Source: Candidatus Bathyarchaeota archaeon
GTDB lineage: Archaea > Thermoproteota > Bathyarchaeia > 40CM-2-53-6 > RBG-13-38-9
Direction of reading: 5' to 3'
DNA length: 43,793 nt
NCBI GenBank assembly: GCA_026015185.1
Contig: JAOZGX010000012.1
Location: forward strand, 1 to 43,793
The notes beneath the pieces were generated by a model, which was not told the DNA's origin, searched no databases, and saw only the letters and a list, made by a program, of their open reading frames with translations. This document shows positions 31,819 through 41,228 of the stretch, one piece after another; within the stretch, counting starts at the first letter, position 1, and each line of letters begins with the position of its first letter. The translations under genes and the position numbers were made by a program.

Positions 31819-34800
31819 TTAGATTCTTTTTATCCTAATTTCGAAGGATAGGTCATTTATCTTCCATTTTTTTTCAAAATCAGCACTGAACCTACCATTG
31901 GCTTTATCTGACAATATCAATTCTTTACTTCTTGTCTCTTCTTCGATAAACTCTATACTTTTTTCAATCCATTTCTTTTCTCTCTCGCTCGGAATCGTTA
32001 TTTGTGTTGATATATATGCATCAACAGGTAGATCCATTGTCTTTCTCATTTCTTGAATTCGCCTTACTATATCTCTTGATAATCCTTCTTCAAGCAGGTC
32101 TTTTGGGATTACCGCATCTAAATAGATTCTACCTTTAGCGAAGCTACCCACAAAGAATTCTTCAGGCATTTCTTCTTTGAATGAGATCATCTCAGGTTTA
32201 ATAATGAATTTTCCTTCATCACAAATCAATTCATATTTTCCTTTACTTTGAAATGATTCATAGATATCAGATCCATCGACACTCTTTATTTTATCAGCAA
32301 TGAGATTAGCATTGTTTTTAAAAGAGGGTCCAAGCAATCTATAATCGGGATTTGCTCTTAGTTTCTTCAACTTTGATTCTTGTTCTATATCGATATATTC
32401 AATTTTTTTTACGTTTGCCTGTTCAATTAGGACTTGGTTAATTTTCTTAGTAGCTACCTTAACAGATTCTTCTGTGGTAGCAATTATTATTCTATTTAAT
32501 GGCTGCCTAAGCTTTATTCCAGCCTCTTGTCTTGCACTTAAAATGGCACTGGTTACTTCTTTTACAATTTCCATATCTTGCTCAAGCTTTTTGTCAATAT
32601 ATTTTGAGTTGACTGCAGGATAATCACTCAAATGTACGCTTTCTGGAACATCAGTTTCAGCAGGTTTAATGACTTCATCATAAAGTTTCTCAGTTAGAAA
32701 TGGCATAAAAGGGGTGCTGAGCACTAAGAAATTTTTTAATGCATGATATAGAGTTACATAAGCTGATATCTTGTTTTTGCTTTCCCTCTCCAGCCAAAAT
32801 CTTCTTCTTACAAGCTTGATATACCAACGACTCAAATCTTCCAAAGCAAAATCCATTAAAGACCTAACTACTACGTGGATGGAGTGATTATCCATATTTT
32901 CTTTTGAAATAACCTTTAGACTTTCAACTTTTGATATTAGCCATTTATCCTCTATACTAAGATCACTCCAAATCTGACTTATTTTCCATTTCTTTGGAGA
33001 AAATAAATCTAGATTCATATATAAACTAGCAAAAGCATAAACGTTCCAAACTACTTGTAGGAACTTCCAAATCTCTTCGACCCCTACCCAAGAAAATCTG
33101 AAGTCTTCCCAGACTATATGTTGAAGTAGGTAAAGTCTTAGCGAATCTCTTCCATATTTCTTGATGACATCTTCTGGAGATACGAAAGTACCTAGCGATT
33201 TGCTCATCTTTTGTCCATTTGAATCTAATGCATGGCCATGCATTATGACTGATTTATAGGGTGTTTTATCAAAAGTTGTTATTCCAGCTCCGAGTTGTGT
33301 GTAGAACCATCCTCTAGTCTGATCATGGGCCTCAATTATCAAATCCGCAGGCCACCATTTACGAAATTCATCTTGTTTCTTAGGGTAGCCAAGACATGCC
33401 CAGGAAGCAACCCCTGAATCTAACCAAACGTCCACTATATCTGGCACTCTCTTCATAGCCCCTCCACATTTACACTTTAAATATATTTTATCCATGTAGC
33501 TTCTGTGGAGATCCAGAACCTGAGGTAAATTAGTCGCAATTTTTTTTAGCTCATCTTTCAAACCTATTACTAGCTTTTCTTTACAATCTTCGCATATCCA
33601 TATTGGAAGCGGGACCCCCCAGTATCTTTGTCTTGAAATAACCCAATCTCTTGCGCCAGAGAGCCAATCTTTAAATCTTTTACTTCCTGCCCATTTTGGA
33701 GTCCAAAGGACATTATCATTTTCTTTCAATAACTTCTCTTTGACTTCTGTAATTTTTATGAACCATTGTTCTGTAGCTCTCAGAATTAGTGGAGTTTTAC
33801 ATCTCCAACAATGAGGATAAGAGTGGGTAATTGATTCTTCATTTAACAAAAGACCTTTTTCTCTAAGATCATTGACAACGAATTTGTTCGCTTCGAAGAC
33901 ATACATCCCTTTGTATTTACCTGCTTTATCAGAAAATATCCCGCCCTCATTAACAGGACATATGGCTGGCAGATTATATTTCAATCCTACGTCAAAGTCT
34001 TCTTCACCATGTCCAGGTGCTACGTGAACGCATCCAGCTCCTTCATCCATTGTTACATATTCTTTACTTAATATAATGGAATGAGCGTTTCTGATTTCAC
34101 TTTGTAAAGGCACTTCTTCCAACAATGATGGTTCATAAGCTAACCCTTCCAGGTCGCGGCCTTTGAAAACCTCAAGAATTTTATAGGGTTTATTGATTTT
34201 GGAAATTACACCCTCCACTCTTGCCTCAGCTAAAATATAGAATTCATCCTCAACTTGCACTTTGACATAATTTGAATCTGGCTCAACCATTATGGCTACA
34301 TTTGATGGTAAGGTCCAAGGTGTTGTAGTCCAAATTATTATGTATTCATTTTTCCTATCCTTTATTGGAAATTTAACAAAGATAGAATGATCTTTGATTG
34401 TCCTATATTCATCAGTCACTTCATAGCCTGCTAAAGCTGTTTCGCATCTTGGACACCAATGCACAACTTTCAATCCCTTTTCCAATAAGCCCTTTTCATC
34501 AGCTTTTTTAATTGACCACCATACTGACTCTATGTACTCATCTTCAAAAGTCAGGTAAGGTTTCTTCCAATCCATCCAGATTCCAATGTTTTCAAAAATT
34601 TCTGTTTGTATTTTGGCATTTTCAATAGCATAATTCTTGCATCTATCTATAAAATTCTTAATTCCAAATTCATTCTCTATATCTCGCTTTGTTTTTACTT
34701 TAAGGTCCTCTTCAACTTTCACTTCAATTGGCAAACCATGACAGTCATAACCTGGTTGATCACGAACATGATATCCTTGCATTCTTTTATATCTGATAAT

Positions 34801-35010
34801 AGCATCCTTCAGCGTTTTATTCCAAACTGTCCCCACATGTGGTGGATTTGTTACATATGGCGGTCCATCTAAAAAATAATAACTCTTATTTTTAATCTTC
34901 TTTTTTATTTTATCGTAAATTTTTGATTTTTTCCACCAGAGCAATATTTTTTGTTCATTTTCTTGAATGGAGAAGTCTTTTCCAATTTTTCCAACAATGG
35001 CTTCATTCAA
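31819..35010 (-). CDS. ileS: Isoleucyl-tRNA synthetase
   Basis: 1063 aa, class I. The HIGH-type motif is PPHVGT near the start (residue 57 region), the KMSKS motif is GQKMSKSLGTF, and WDYHG-like and CP1 editing regions (TTTPWTLPSNVA, MDEGAGCVHVAPGHG) are all intact. It charges tRNA-Ile in the cytoplasm. Full length for archaeal IleS, including the C-terminal region. It is the first gene in a possible unit with the ABC ATPase 89 nt on, and is divergent from aglB. Confidence 0.95.
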   Translation of the reverse strand: MNEAIVGKIGKDFSIQENEQKILLWWKKSKIYDKIKKKIKNKSYYFLDGPPYVTNPPHVGTVWNKTLKDAIIRYKRMQGYHVRDQPGYDCHGLPIEVKVEEDLKVKTKRDIENEFGIKNFIDRCKNYAIENAKIQTEIFENIGIWMDWKKPYLTFEDEYIESVWWSIKKADEKGLLEKGLKVVHWCPRCETALAGYEVTDEYRTIKDHSIFVKFPIKDRKNEYIIIWTTTPWTLPSNVAIMVEPDSNYVKVQVEDEFYILAEARVEGVISKINKPYKILEVFKGRDLEGLAYEPSLLEEVPLQSEIRNAHSIILSKEYVTMDEGAGCVHVAPGHGEEDFDVGLKYNLPAICPVNEGGIFSDKAGKYKGMYVFEANKFVVNDLREKGLLLNEESITHSYPHCWRCKTPLILRATEQWFIKITEVKEKLLKENDNVLWTPKWAGSKRFKDWLSGARDWVISRQRYWGVPLPIWICEDCKEKLVIGLKDELKKIATNLPQVLDLHRSYMDKIYLKCKCGGAMKRVPDIVDVWLDSGVASWACLGYPKKQDEFRKWWPADLIIEAHDQTRGWFYTQLGAGITTFDKTPYKSVIMHGHALDSNGQKMSKSLGTFVSPEDVIKKYGRDSLRLYLLQHIVWEDFRFSWVGVEEIWKFLQVVWNVYAFASLYMNLDLFSPKKWKISQIWSDLSIEDKWLISKVESLKVISKENMDNHSIHVVVRSLMDFALEDLSRWYIKLVRRRFWLERESKNKISAYVTLYHALKNFLVLSTPFMPFLTEKLYDEVIKPAETDVPESVHLSDYPAVNSKYIDKKLEQDMEIVKEVTSAILSARQEAGIKLRQPLNRIIIATTEESVKVATKKINQVLIEQANVKKIEYIDIEQESKLKKLRANPDYRLLGPSFKNNANLIADKIKSVDGSDIYESFQSKGKYELICDEGKFIIKPEMISFKEEMPEEFFVGSFAKGRIYLDAVIPKDLLEEGLSRDIVRRIQEMRKTMDLPVDAYISTQITIPSEREKKWIEKSIEFIEEETRSKELILSDKANGRFSADFEKKWKINDLSFEIRIKRI

Positions 35011-35182
35011 AGTTGTTCACTGTGAGGGGCAGAAATATTTAAATTAATTCGACTCTTAAATTCCTTCAACCATTTTGGTTTGTGTAAATTAAATTATTAT
35101 AACTATTCAAAGCGAGTTGGTAATCAGCGAAATAAAAATATTGCTTTTATATTAGCTACCAATTACAGAATGGTGTTTTCAT

Positions 35183-37930
35183 ATGTCGAATAAAACAGAG
35201 TATGAAGAAGAGAGCTCTATAAGTGAGCGATTAAGTTCAAGAATTAGAGCTCTAAGCAAAGTTACTCAAGTTGTATCAAAGCATACTCTCCTTCATTACA
35301 CGATACTTTTTCTCATTCTTACTATAGCAGCGATTATTCGTTTACTTCCAATTCGCTGGGGATTTTATCTATCGGAATTCGATCCCTATTTCCAATATAG
35401 AATGGCAGATTTTATCGTAAAAAATAATTTTGCATCATGGTATAATTGGCATGACAATATGAGTTGGTACCCTTGGGGGAGGGATGTGCCTGGGACTTCT
35501 TATCCCGGCCTTGCATTCACCGCAGTTTTACTCTATGGATTTCTAAATTCAATTGGAATTGAATTAACTATACATCAAGTATGCACTATGTTTCCGGTGA
35601 TATTGGGCACTTTAACATGCTTGATGGTTTATTTTTTAGGTAAAGAGATATGGGGGAAAACAGTTGGATTATTATCGGCTTTTTTCTTGGCATTTAGTTC
35701 TTCTCATATATTTAGGACATCTCTAGGTTTTTTTGATGGCGAGACAATCGGAATCTTTGCAATGGTTTTATCATTTCTTTTCTATTTGAAAGCTATTCAG
35801 CCTGAGCGCACTACTCGCTCAAGTTTATTTTATTCCCTTTTAGCTGGATTGTGTTTATCTTATTTGAGTTTTGGTTGGGGAGCTTTTAGATATCCTATCT
35901 CTTTATTGGCTTTATTTACATTTATACTAGTTCTGATTGGGAGAGGTTCAAGTAAACTCTTTATTTCTTATGTGATGACTTTCGGGTTTGCTTTTTTGAC
36001 TATGGCTCAACTTCCAAAGATCGGGTATGCTTTCTTCTATGAAATCACTGCAATTGCTGTTTTTGCAACTTTTGTAGTCCTTCTAATTAGAGAGATTTCA
36101 GTAAAGGTAGAAAAAATTAGTTTAAAGACTACATCTATCGGAATTATTTTATTTGCTTTAATTGTAGTTGGGTTCGTATTTTGGAAGGGTGAAATGCTGG
36201 AACCACTAGCTGGAAAATTCTTTACTATACTTTTCCCCTCTTCTAGATCGGAAATGCCTCTTGTTGAATCCGTGGCCGAGCATCGTATGGCTACTTGGGC
36301 AACTTTCTTCCGTGAATTTGGAGCCATTGCCTTGCTTAGTGTATTTGGTTTTTATTTTGTATTGCAGAGGTTGAGGGACCAAGATCTATTTCTTATGATT
36401 TTTGGAATTTCTTCCTTATATTTCGCATCATCTTTGGTTAGGCTCTCTCTTATTCTTGCTCCAGCTATTTCGATATTAGCAGCTATTACGATAATAGAAC
36501 TGGGAAAACCCTCAGTAGATATCATTAGGGGAACGGTAATATTTCCTAAGAGGAAAATACGCTTCGTATCTAAGGTTGGAAAAGAGTATGGCTTTGCAAT
36601 TCTTTTCCTATTATTGCTTCTAATCACTCCAACAATAAATAATGCAGTAAATGCAGCTCAAGCTCCTGCCACTATAGTAACATCAAGCTTGCCAACTGTC
36701 ACCGTGCAACCCCAAGATTGGCTTGAAGCCTTATCGTGGATGAGAGATAATTTGCCTGAAAATGCTGTTGTATTTTCATGGTGGGATTATGGATACTGGA
36801 TAACAACTTTAGGAGATAAGCATACTCTTGCTGATAATGGTACAATAAATTCCACTCAGATCAATATGATTGCTAGAACATTTCTTTCTAATGAAACTAA
36901 GGCCGTACCTATCCTAAAGGAATATGATGTTACCCATATAGCAATTCTTGTAACATGGTATTGGGATGAGGAAATAAATGATGTGAGATATTACGGCTTT
37001 GGTGAAGATAGTAAATGGTACTGGATGGCAAGAATTAGTAATGGTTCGACTTACGAAGGAGAGACTGTCCATTATTATAGTAAGCGTGTAGGAGAAGATG
37101 AAGAAAGCTACATTAGATATGATCGAGTCATATCAATCGGAGATGAAATAGCATCAAATGATACTATAGTTGATAAATTAGGTCTAAATCCAAACTCTCT
37201 TCTTGGCGATCTGATGTTTCGCGGAATTAGTACAGAATATCCTATCGAATCTGAATTTACAGATTTGGTTTTCAAATCATCAAACTTTTTCGTTTTTGTA
37301 TATAGCGTACAGTATCCAAATCCTACATTACTTTCTTGTGATCTGAGTAATTCAAGTATTACTTATGGCCAGTCAACAACAATTTATGGGGAGTTGCTTG
37401 ATTATGAATCAAATGGAATACCATCTGCCCCGATTATGCTCCAATACTCAAAAGATAATGGCACTTCATGGGAGGGTAATTATTCAGGAACTACTGATTC
37501 GTATGGAAAATATGAATTAGAATTGAATCCAAGCGGCGGTGAATTCTTGGTACGCGCTATATGGAACGGGACTTTAGGCGCGCATCAAAGTTCATCAAGC
37601 TTATATAAACCACTACTAGTGAGAAAAGCCACCGGTACTTTTAGCATTGATCTATCCCCATCAGCCATATACTTAAACGATAGTGTAAATATTACTTGTA
37701 GCTTCGATCCACCGAGCTTAGATGGAATTGCACGGATTGAATATAGTTATGATGTTGATCAAAATTGGACAACAGCAGTTTATGGTTACATTGATGAGGG
37801 AATATCCACACTGAGTTGGACTCCTGAAAATGAAGGTACATATTATATTAGAGCAAAATTTGAATCTTCAGAGAATTATGAGGATACTATCAGCGATATA
37901 AGAAAATTAGATGTAATTTCAATAGAATGA
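35183..37930 (+). CDS. aglB: AglB/Stt3 oligosaccharyltransferase with C-terminal Ig-like domains
   Basis: 915 aa. A short soluble N-terminus is followed by about 13 membrane helices with the metal-site acids D67 (SEFDPYFQYR) and D185/E187 (FFDGE). The catalytic WWDYG lies at residues 533-537. These are the defining marks of the single-subunit archaeal oligosaccharyltransferase, which transfers glycans to Asn-X-Ser/Thr sites on exported proteins. After the usual globular domain the protein carries about 200 extra residues forming two beta-sandwich domains (NPTLLSCDLSNSSITYGQ and ATGTFSIDLSPSAIYLNDSV). The extension is not part of the catalytic core. An oligo-T run follows the stop. Confidence 0.93.
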   Translation: MSNKTEYEEESSISERLSSRIRALSKVTQVVSKHTLLHYTILFLILTIAAIIRLLPIRWGFYLSEFDPYFQYRMADFIVKNNFASWYNWHDNMSWYPWGRDVPGTSYPGLAFTAVLLYGFLNSIGIELTIHQVCTMFPVILGTLTCLMVYFLGKEIWGKTVGLLSAFFLAFSSSHIFRTSLGFFDGETIGIFAMVLSFLFYLKAIQPERTTRSSLFYSLLAGLCLSYLSFGWGAFRYPISLLALFTFILVLIGRGSSKLFISYVMTFGFAFLTMAQLPKIGYAFFYEITAIAVFATFVVLLIREISVKVEKISLKTTSIGIILFALIVVGFVFWKGEMLEPLAGKFFTILFPSSRSEMPLVESVAEHRMATWATFFREFGAIALLSVFGFYFVLQRLRDQDLFLMIFGISSLYFASSLVRLSLILAPAISILAAITIIELGKPSVDIIRGTVIFPKRKIRFVSKVGKEYGFAILFLLLLLITPTINNAVNAAQAPATIVTSSLPTVTVQPQDWLEALSWMRDNLPENAVVFSWWDYGYWITTLGDKHTLADNGTINSTQINMIARTFLSNETKAVPILKEYDVTHIAILVTWYWDEEINDVRYYGFGEDSKWYWMARISNGSTYEGETVHYYSKRVGEDEESYIRYDRVISIGDEIASNDTIVDKLGLNPNSLLGDLMFRGISTEYPIESEFTDLVFKSSNFFVFVYSVQYPNPTLLSCDLSNSSITYGQSTTIYGELLDYESNGIPSAPIMLQYSKDNGTSWEGNYSGTTDSYGKYELELNPSGGEFLVRAIWNGTLGAHQSSSSLYKPLLVRKATGTFSIDLSPSAIYLNDSVNITCSFDPPSLDGIARIEYSYDVDQNWTTAVYGYIDEGISTLSWTPENEGTYYIRAKFESSENYEDTISDIRKLDVISIE

Positions 37931-37950
37931 GTTGTTCACTAATATCTATA

Positions 37951-37958
37951 TTTTTTTT
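37951..37958 (+). terminator. Oligo-T terminator after aglB
   Basis: T8 lies 20 nt after the aglB stop and just before the convergent nop10 gene. Confidence 0.55.
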
Positions 37959-37982
37959 AAAACTTTGAAGAAAGTCATTGAA

Positions 37983-38132
37983 TTATTTTTTAATAATCTT
38001 GTACCTGCTATACTTATCTTGTAAAGAAAATTTTGCAGGATGAGGCGAGACGGTTTTATTTTTACAGACTTTACATCTGTCTTGAATTGTATATAAATTG
38101 CATTTGGGGCACTTTTTAATGAGTCCTCTCAA
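37983..38132 (-). CDS. nop10: Ribosome biogenesis protein Nop10
   Basis: 49 aa, TTG start overlapping the aIF2-alpha stop (TTGA). The product starts MRGLIKKCPKCNLYTIQD, then CKVCKNKTVSPHPAKFSLQDKYSRYKIIKK, the Nop10 zinc ribbon and linear tail that bind Cbf5 in H/ACA ribonucleoproteins. It guides pseudouridylation and rRNA maturation. It is the last gene of the reverse-strand replication/translation cluster; the same aIF2-alpha-nop10 order is common in archaea. It is too short to show up in standard ORF calls. Confidence 0.92.
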   Translation of the reverse strand: MRGLIKKCPKCNLYTIQDRCKVCKNKTVSPHPAKFSLQDKYSRYKIIKK

Positions 38133-38920
38133 CTCAACCTTCTCCCCGTGCCACCCGATTTTTCTAAATCAGTAAGCATATCTTCCACAGTAATCGCCAA
38201 GATTTTTTCAGCTTCTGGATAATTATCGGCTGAAACTTCAATGCAATACTTAGGTGCGCCTATAGTGTAAACTCTAATAAGTGAATTATTACTTTTTTTA
38301 GATTTAATAGCATTTGTGACAACATTTTTTATATCTTGAACTCCATTAGGATTTAAACTCGCGAGTTCGATTGTGGTTTTAACTTTTACCTTTTCTAGTT
38401 TAATTCTAGAATTTATTACTTCGATTAATGATTCAATCCATTTTTGATTTAAGCCAACTTTAGATAAATTCTTTTCTCCACTTTCTGCAGTTTCTTCAAA
38501 AGCATCGTATAAACTGCCATATTTTTCAATAATTTTATTTCTGATTTTTATAGTTTCGGAATCATTTGCTTTTAGGTTTTCAGCTGCAATCTTCAAAATT
38601 GTATCTGCTTTTTTATCTTTCTTCCATTGTAAGAGTTTTTGACTCTTTTCTGGATTTGTTACCCTTCTTAAGGTTAAATCTACTTGACCCTTTTCTTGAT
38701 CCACTCTCAGTACTTTTAATACTACTTTTTGTTTCTCTCTTACATGGTCTCTGATATTTTTAACCCAAGTTGTAGATAATTCTGAGATATGAATTAATCC
38801 TTCTTTATCCTTATATTCATCTAATTTTACATAAGCTCCATAATCTGAAATTCTTAATACTGTTGCTATAACTAGCTCTCCAACCTCAGGATATGCTTCT
38901 TGGCTTAATATTCTAAAGAT
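38129..38920 (-). CDS. Translation initiation factor aIF2 alpha subunit; start codon unclear
   Basis: About 263 aa. The S1 domain (VGELVIATVLRISDYGAYVKL, WVKNIRDHVREKQKVVLKVL) precedes the helical and C-terminal alpha/beta domains (INSRIKLEKVKVKTTIELAS...). Together with beta and gamma it delivers Met-tRNAi. No ATG, GTG or TTG exists in frame before GTG 38704, which is inside the S1 domain. The frame runs up to a stop at 38921-38929 region after an in-frame ATC 38920. If the six-G run 38921-38926 were five G, a TTG overlapping the S27e stop would give an MRGIFRILSQEAYPEVGE start like that of nop10. Otherwise ATC or ATA starts must be assumed. Confidence 0.88.
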   Translation of the reverse strand: MFRILSQEAYPEVGELVIATVLRISDYGAYVKLDEYKDKEGLIHISELSTTWVKNIRDHVREKQKVVLKVLRVDQEKGQVDLTLRRVTNPEKSQKLLQWKKDKKADTILKIAAENLKANDSETIKIRNKIIEKYGSLYDAFEETAESGEKNLSKVGLNQKWIESLIEVINSRIKLEKVKVKTTIELASLNPNGVQDIKNVVTNAIKSKKSNNSLIRVYTIGAPKYCIEVSADNYPEAEKILAITVEDMLTDLEKSGGTGRRLS

Positions 38921-38926
38921 CCCCCC

Positions 38927-39118
38927 TCAATATAATGTCTGGATAATTTCACCCTTGATTTTTGCTTTTCCTCCAGAAGGTTCAACCAAGATCTCTTCGC
39001 ATACAGTACAATTCACATTTAAAGAACTTCTTTCGAATACCGTATTCTCATTTCCACAACTAGGGCATTTTAACCTTATAAATACACTTTTGGGTTTTGG
39101 TATCAACTCTTTTCTCAA
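38927..39118 (-). CDS. rps27e: Ribosomal protein S27e
   Basis: 63 aa, TTG start. The C4 zinc finger is complete: IRLKCPSCGNENTVF and VNCTVCEEILVEPSGGKAK, matching archaeal S27e in length and order. Part of the small ribosomal subunit. The stop TGA overlaps a TTG that would start aIF2-alpha if the adjacent G-run is shorter by one base. It begins 4 nt after L44e. Confidence 0.94.
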   Translation of the reverse strand: MRKELIPKPKSVFIRLKCPSCGNENTVFERSSLNVNCTVCEEILVEPSGGKAKIKGEIIQTLY

Positions 39119-39122
39119 AATT

Positions 39123-39401
39123 TTAAGCTCCTATTTCTAACTTTCTTAGCCTGATGCCGAGACGAGGAACCACATAACCACAATCTTTGCATTTAAGCTT
39201 TAGTAACTGTTTTTTTGTAGTTTTCGCTGTTCTTTTCAATTCAGGCCATTTCTGCCCACCATATCCGTGTTTCTCTCTTTCGTGTCTTCTGACACCAGCC
39301 CTTAAGGTACGCTCTTTTGCCTTCTTATATAGTGATATTGAATGAATAGTATGACGCTTGCATTTTGGGCAATGCGTATTTATCTCTTTTACAAATTTCA
39401 T
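39123..39401 (-). CDS. rpl44e: Ribosomal protein L44e
   Basis: 92 aa. Zinc ligands lie in THCPKCKRHTIHSIS and LKCKDCGYVVPRLGIRLRK, with the conserved Lys/Arg-rich middle (RRHEREKHGYGGQKWP, TKKQLLKLKC). Large-subunit protein near the tRNA exit site. Normal length. The start is ATG 39401, separated by 90 nt from gins51. Confidence 0.95.
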   Translation of the reverse strand: MKFVKEINTHCPKCKRHTIHSISLYKKAKERTLRAGVRRHEREKHGYGGQKWPELKRTAKTTKKQLLKLKCKDCGYVVPRLGIRLRKLEIGA

Positions 39402-39491
39402 GTATCATCCCGAAGTTATTCAACTGTGAAGAAATCGTATTATTTATTCGTTTCGCATATCTAAGATTATGTGAGTATAAATAAACCTTGT

Positions 39492-40058
39492 TTATTGATC
39501 ATTTATTTTTATATTTATTGCAGCCCCTCTATCTATTAACACATTAGCATTATCTATTAATAACATAGCGATATCCTCTTTCCTAAATGGCCCATATGTC
39601 TTCATGTCTACCCCCATTAATGAGGGCACATCTTCGACAAATCTAACCAACACCTTTGTATCTTCTATAGAATCTTCATTAGATCCTGATTTTTTATCAA
39701 TCTCACCCCTAAGGATTTTATTCTTAAAATTCTCAAAAGATTGAAAACCCTTTATTAATTCTTCATAAATCATATTTTCTTCTTTTGTCAATACCTTGCT
39801 AGGAACTTGGTTTCCTGATGAAATTGTTTTGACCATTTTTTGAAATCTTATTTCAATAGTTTCTAAAAATAGTTTTTCGATTTTATGAAACTCTTTTTTT
39901 GAGAGCGCATGTTCTAAACTCTCATTATTGAAATCCTTTTTATTTCTCTTAATTTTCGTTAAGAAGACCATCAATTGCTGATAAAAATCCCTTTCGAGAT
40001 CTTGTAATTCATCCTTAGTCTTCTCTTCTTTCCAAATGTTGAATAGTTCATTATACAT
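39492..40058 (-). CDS. gins51: GINS complex subunit Gins51-like
   Basis: 188 aa. The N-terminal two-thirds are charged alpha-helices (A domain), and the C-terminal part (VLVRFVEDVPSLMGVDMKTYGPFRKEDIAMLL...NVLIDRGAAINI) matches the B domain of archaeal Gins51 (Sld5/Psf1 type). GINS links MCM helicase to primase and polymerase. It starts 6 nt after priS and lies in the primase operon, which supports the call. The A-domain sequence is poorly conserved, as usual. Confidence 0.8.
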   Translation of the reverse strand: MYNELFNIWKEEKTKDELQDLERDFYQQLMVFLTKIKRNKKDFNNESLEHALSKKEFHKIEKLFLETIEIRFQKMVKTISSGNQVPSKVLTKEENMIYEELIKGFQSFENFKNKILRGEIDKKSGSNEDSIEDTKVLVRFVEDVPSLMGVDMKTYGPFRKEDIAMLLIDNANVLIDRGAAINIKINDQ

Positions 40059-40064
40059 ATCTTA

Positions 40065-41189
40065 TCACTTGAGTAATGCTTTACCCTTACAGAGCAATAG
40101 AATTGCAGCTGTGGTCGGTAAATTAACTTTTTCTTTCTTATAAGGTCCATACTCTTCGTCCTTTATTCGAAATCGGGGGGACTCAAGTACGAATATACTC
40201 ATATTACCTTTCCAAGCTAAGGATTCTTTAAAAGGATCAAACTCCTCTAAATTACTAATATCTACTTTTACCGCTCGTAGACCTGTTTTTCCATGTAGTG
40301 TTTCTGGCATTCTTATTAATCTATGAGTGTCGGTAGTTACAACAGTGTCTATTCTCGCTGAATTTTCAGTAATAATTTTCCTTAAAATCTCTTTATGTTT
40401 TAATTTAGCTTGTCTTGATTCTTTCTTTATTTCATTCAAATGTCTATAATATCCTCTTGTAATTCTGCCTTTCCAACTACTCTCATTAAGCTCTAATTCT
40501 TTCAACATGGACTCGATATTTTTTAAATCATATAATTGGACATCTAACCCGATTCCAAGAATATAATCAACTATTTCTTTTCTTTCGCCATCACCCAACC
40601 TTCTGGTTTGTTCAGCATTGACATGCAAATGATAGCCCCTATGTCCAGAGAAGTATGAATGTAAATTATTTGGTTGCAGACCAAAATCCGATATAAGCAT
40701 GTCTATCAGTTTCAGAACTTCTTTTTTTGCTTCATCTAAACATTTTTCACAAACCCACGAATCTACCTTTAATCTTTCAGTTCTACACTTTAGACAACTA
40801 TTAGGGGCTATGCCTTTTCCAGAATAGCCACAATTTTCACAAATCCATTTATCATGCAAAATCCTACAAGACGTTTCTAAGTGATCAGCATCTATATCAA
40901 AAACCAAGTCTGCTCCTAACCAATTCTTTTTATCCATTGATGCTTCTGGCTTTTCATAATAAGCTGTGGAGTAATAAACGTCTGAAGGATTGATCATTTT
41001 CATATAATTTCGAGCGCTTTCAATCGTCTTAAAACCTTTATGTCTGACCATTATACCTTTCTTAAAAAGCAGGAATCCGAACTCCCTATTATCTATGCAT
41101 TCAGGAGCTCTTATTTTGCCAAAATTTTTTTCGTAATATTCCGAAAATTTATTTTTTAAAAATGAAGTTACACTTTGCATATCGCTCAA
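40065..41189 (-). CDS. priS: DNA primase small subunit
   Basis: 374 aa. The catalytic LGADLVFDIDADH acidic motif, the C-x2-C...C-x2-C zinc knuckle (CENCGYSGKGIAPNSCLKC), FSGHRGYHLHV and the RMPETLHGKTGLR region are all present. It makes the RNA/DNA primer with PriL. The start is TTG 41189, chosen over the ATG three codons on because GGAG ends 7 nt before it. Confidence 0.95.
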   Translation of the reverse strand: MSDMQSVTSFLKNKFSEYYEKNFGKIRAPECIDNREFGFLLFKKGIMVRHKGFKTIESARNYMKMINPSDVYYSTAYYEKPEASMDKKNWLGADLVFDIDADHLETSCRILHDKWICENCGYSGKGIAPNSCLKCRTERLKVDSWVCEKCLDEAKKEVLKLIDMLISDFGLQPNNLHSYFSGHRGYHLHVNAEQTRRLGDGERKEIVDYILGIGLDVQLYDLKNIESMLKELELNESSWKGRITRGYYRHLNEIKKESRQAKLKHKEILRKIITENSARIDTVVTTDTHRLIRMPETLHGKTGLRAVKVDISNLEEFDPFKESLAWKGNMSIFVLESPRFRIKDEEYGPYKKEKVNLPTTAAILLLCKGKALLK

Positions 41190-41195
41190 ATTTGG

Positions 41196-41202
41196 TCTCC
41201 TT
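41196..41202 (-). promoter_or_regulatory. Shine-Dalgarno site deciding the priS start
   Basis: AAGGAGA on the minus strand, with GGAG 7 nt before TTG 41189 and 16 nt before the competing ATG. Confidence 0.55.
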
Positions 41203-41228
41203 AATAAAGTCTACAAATTAATCATTGA

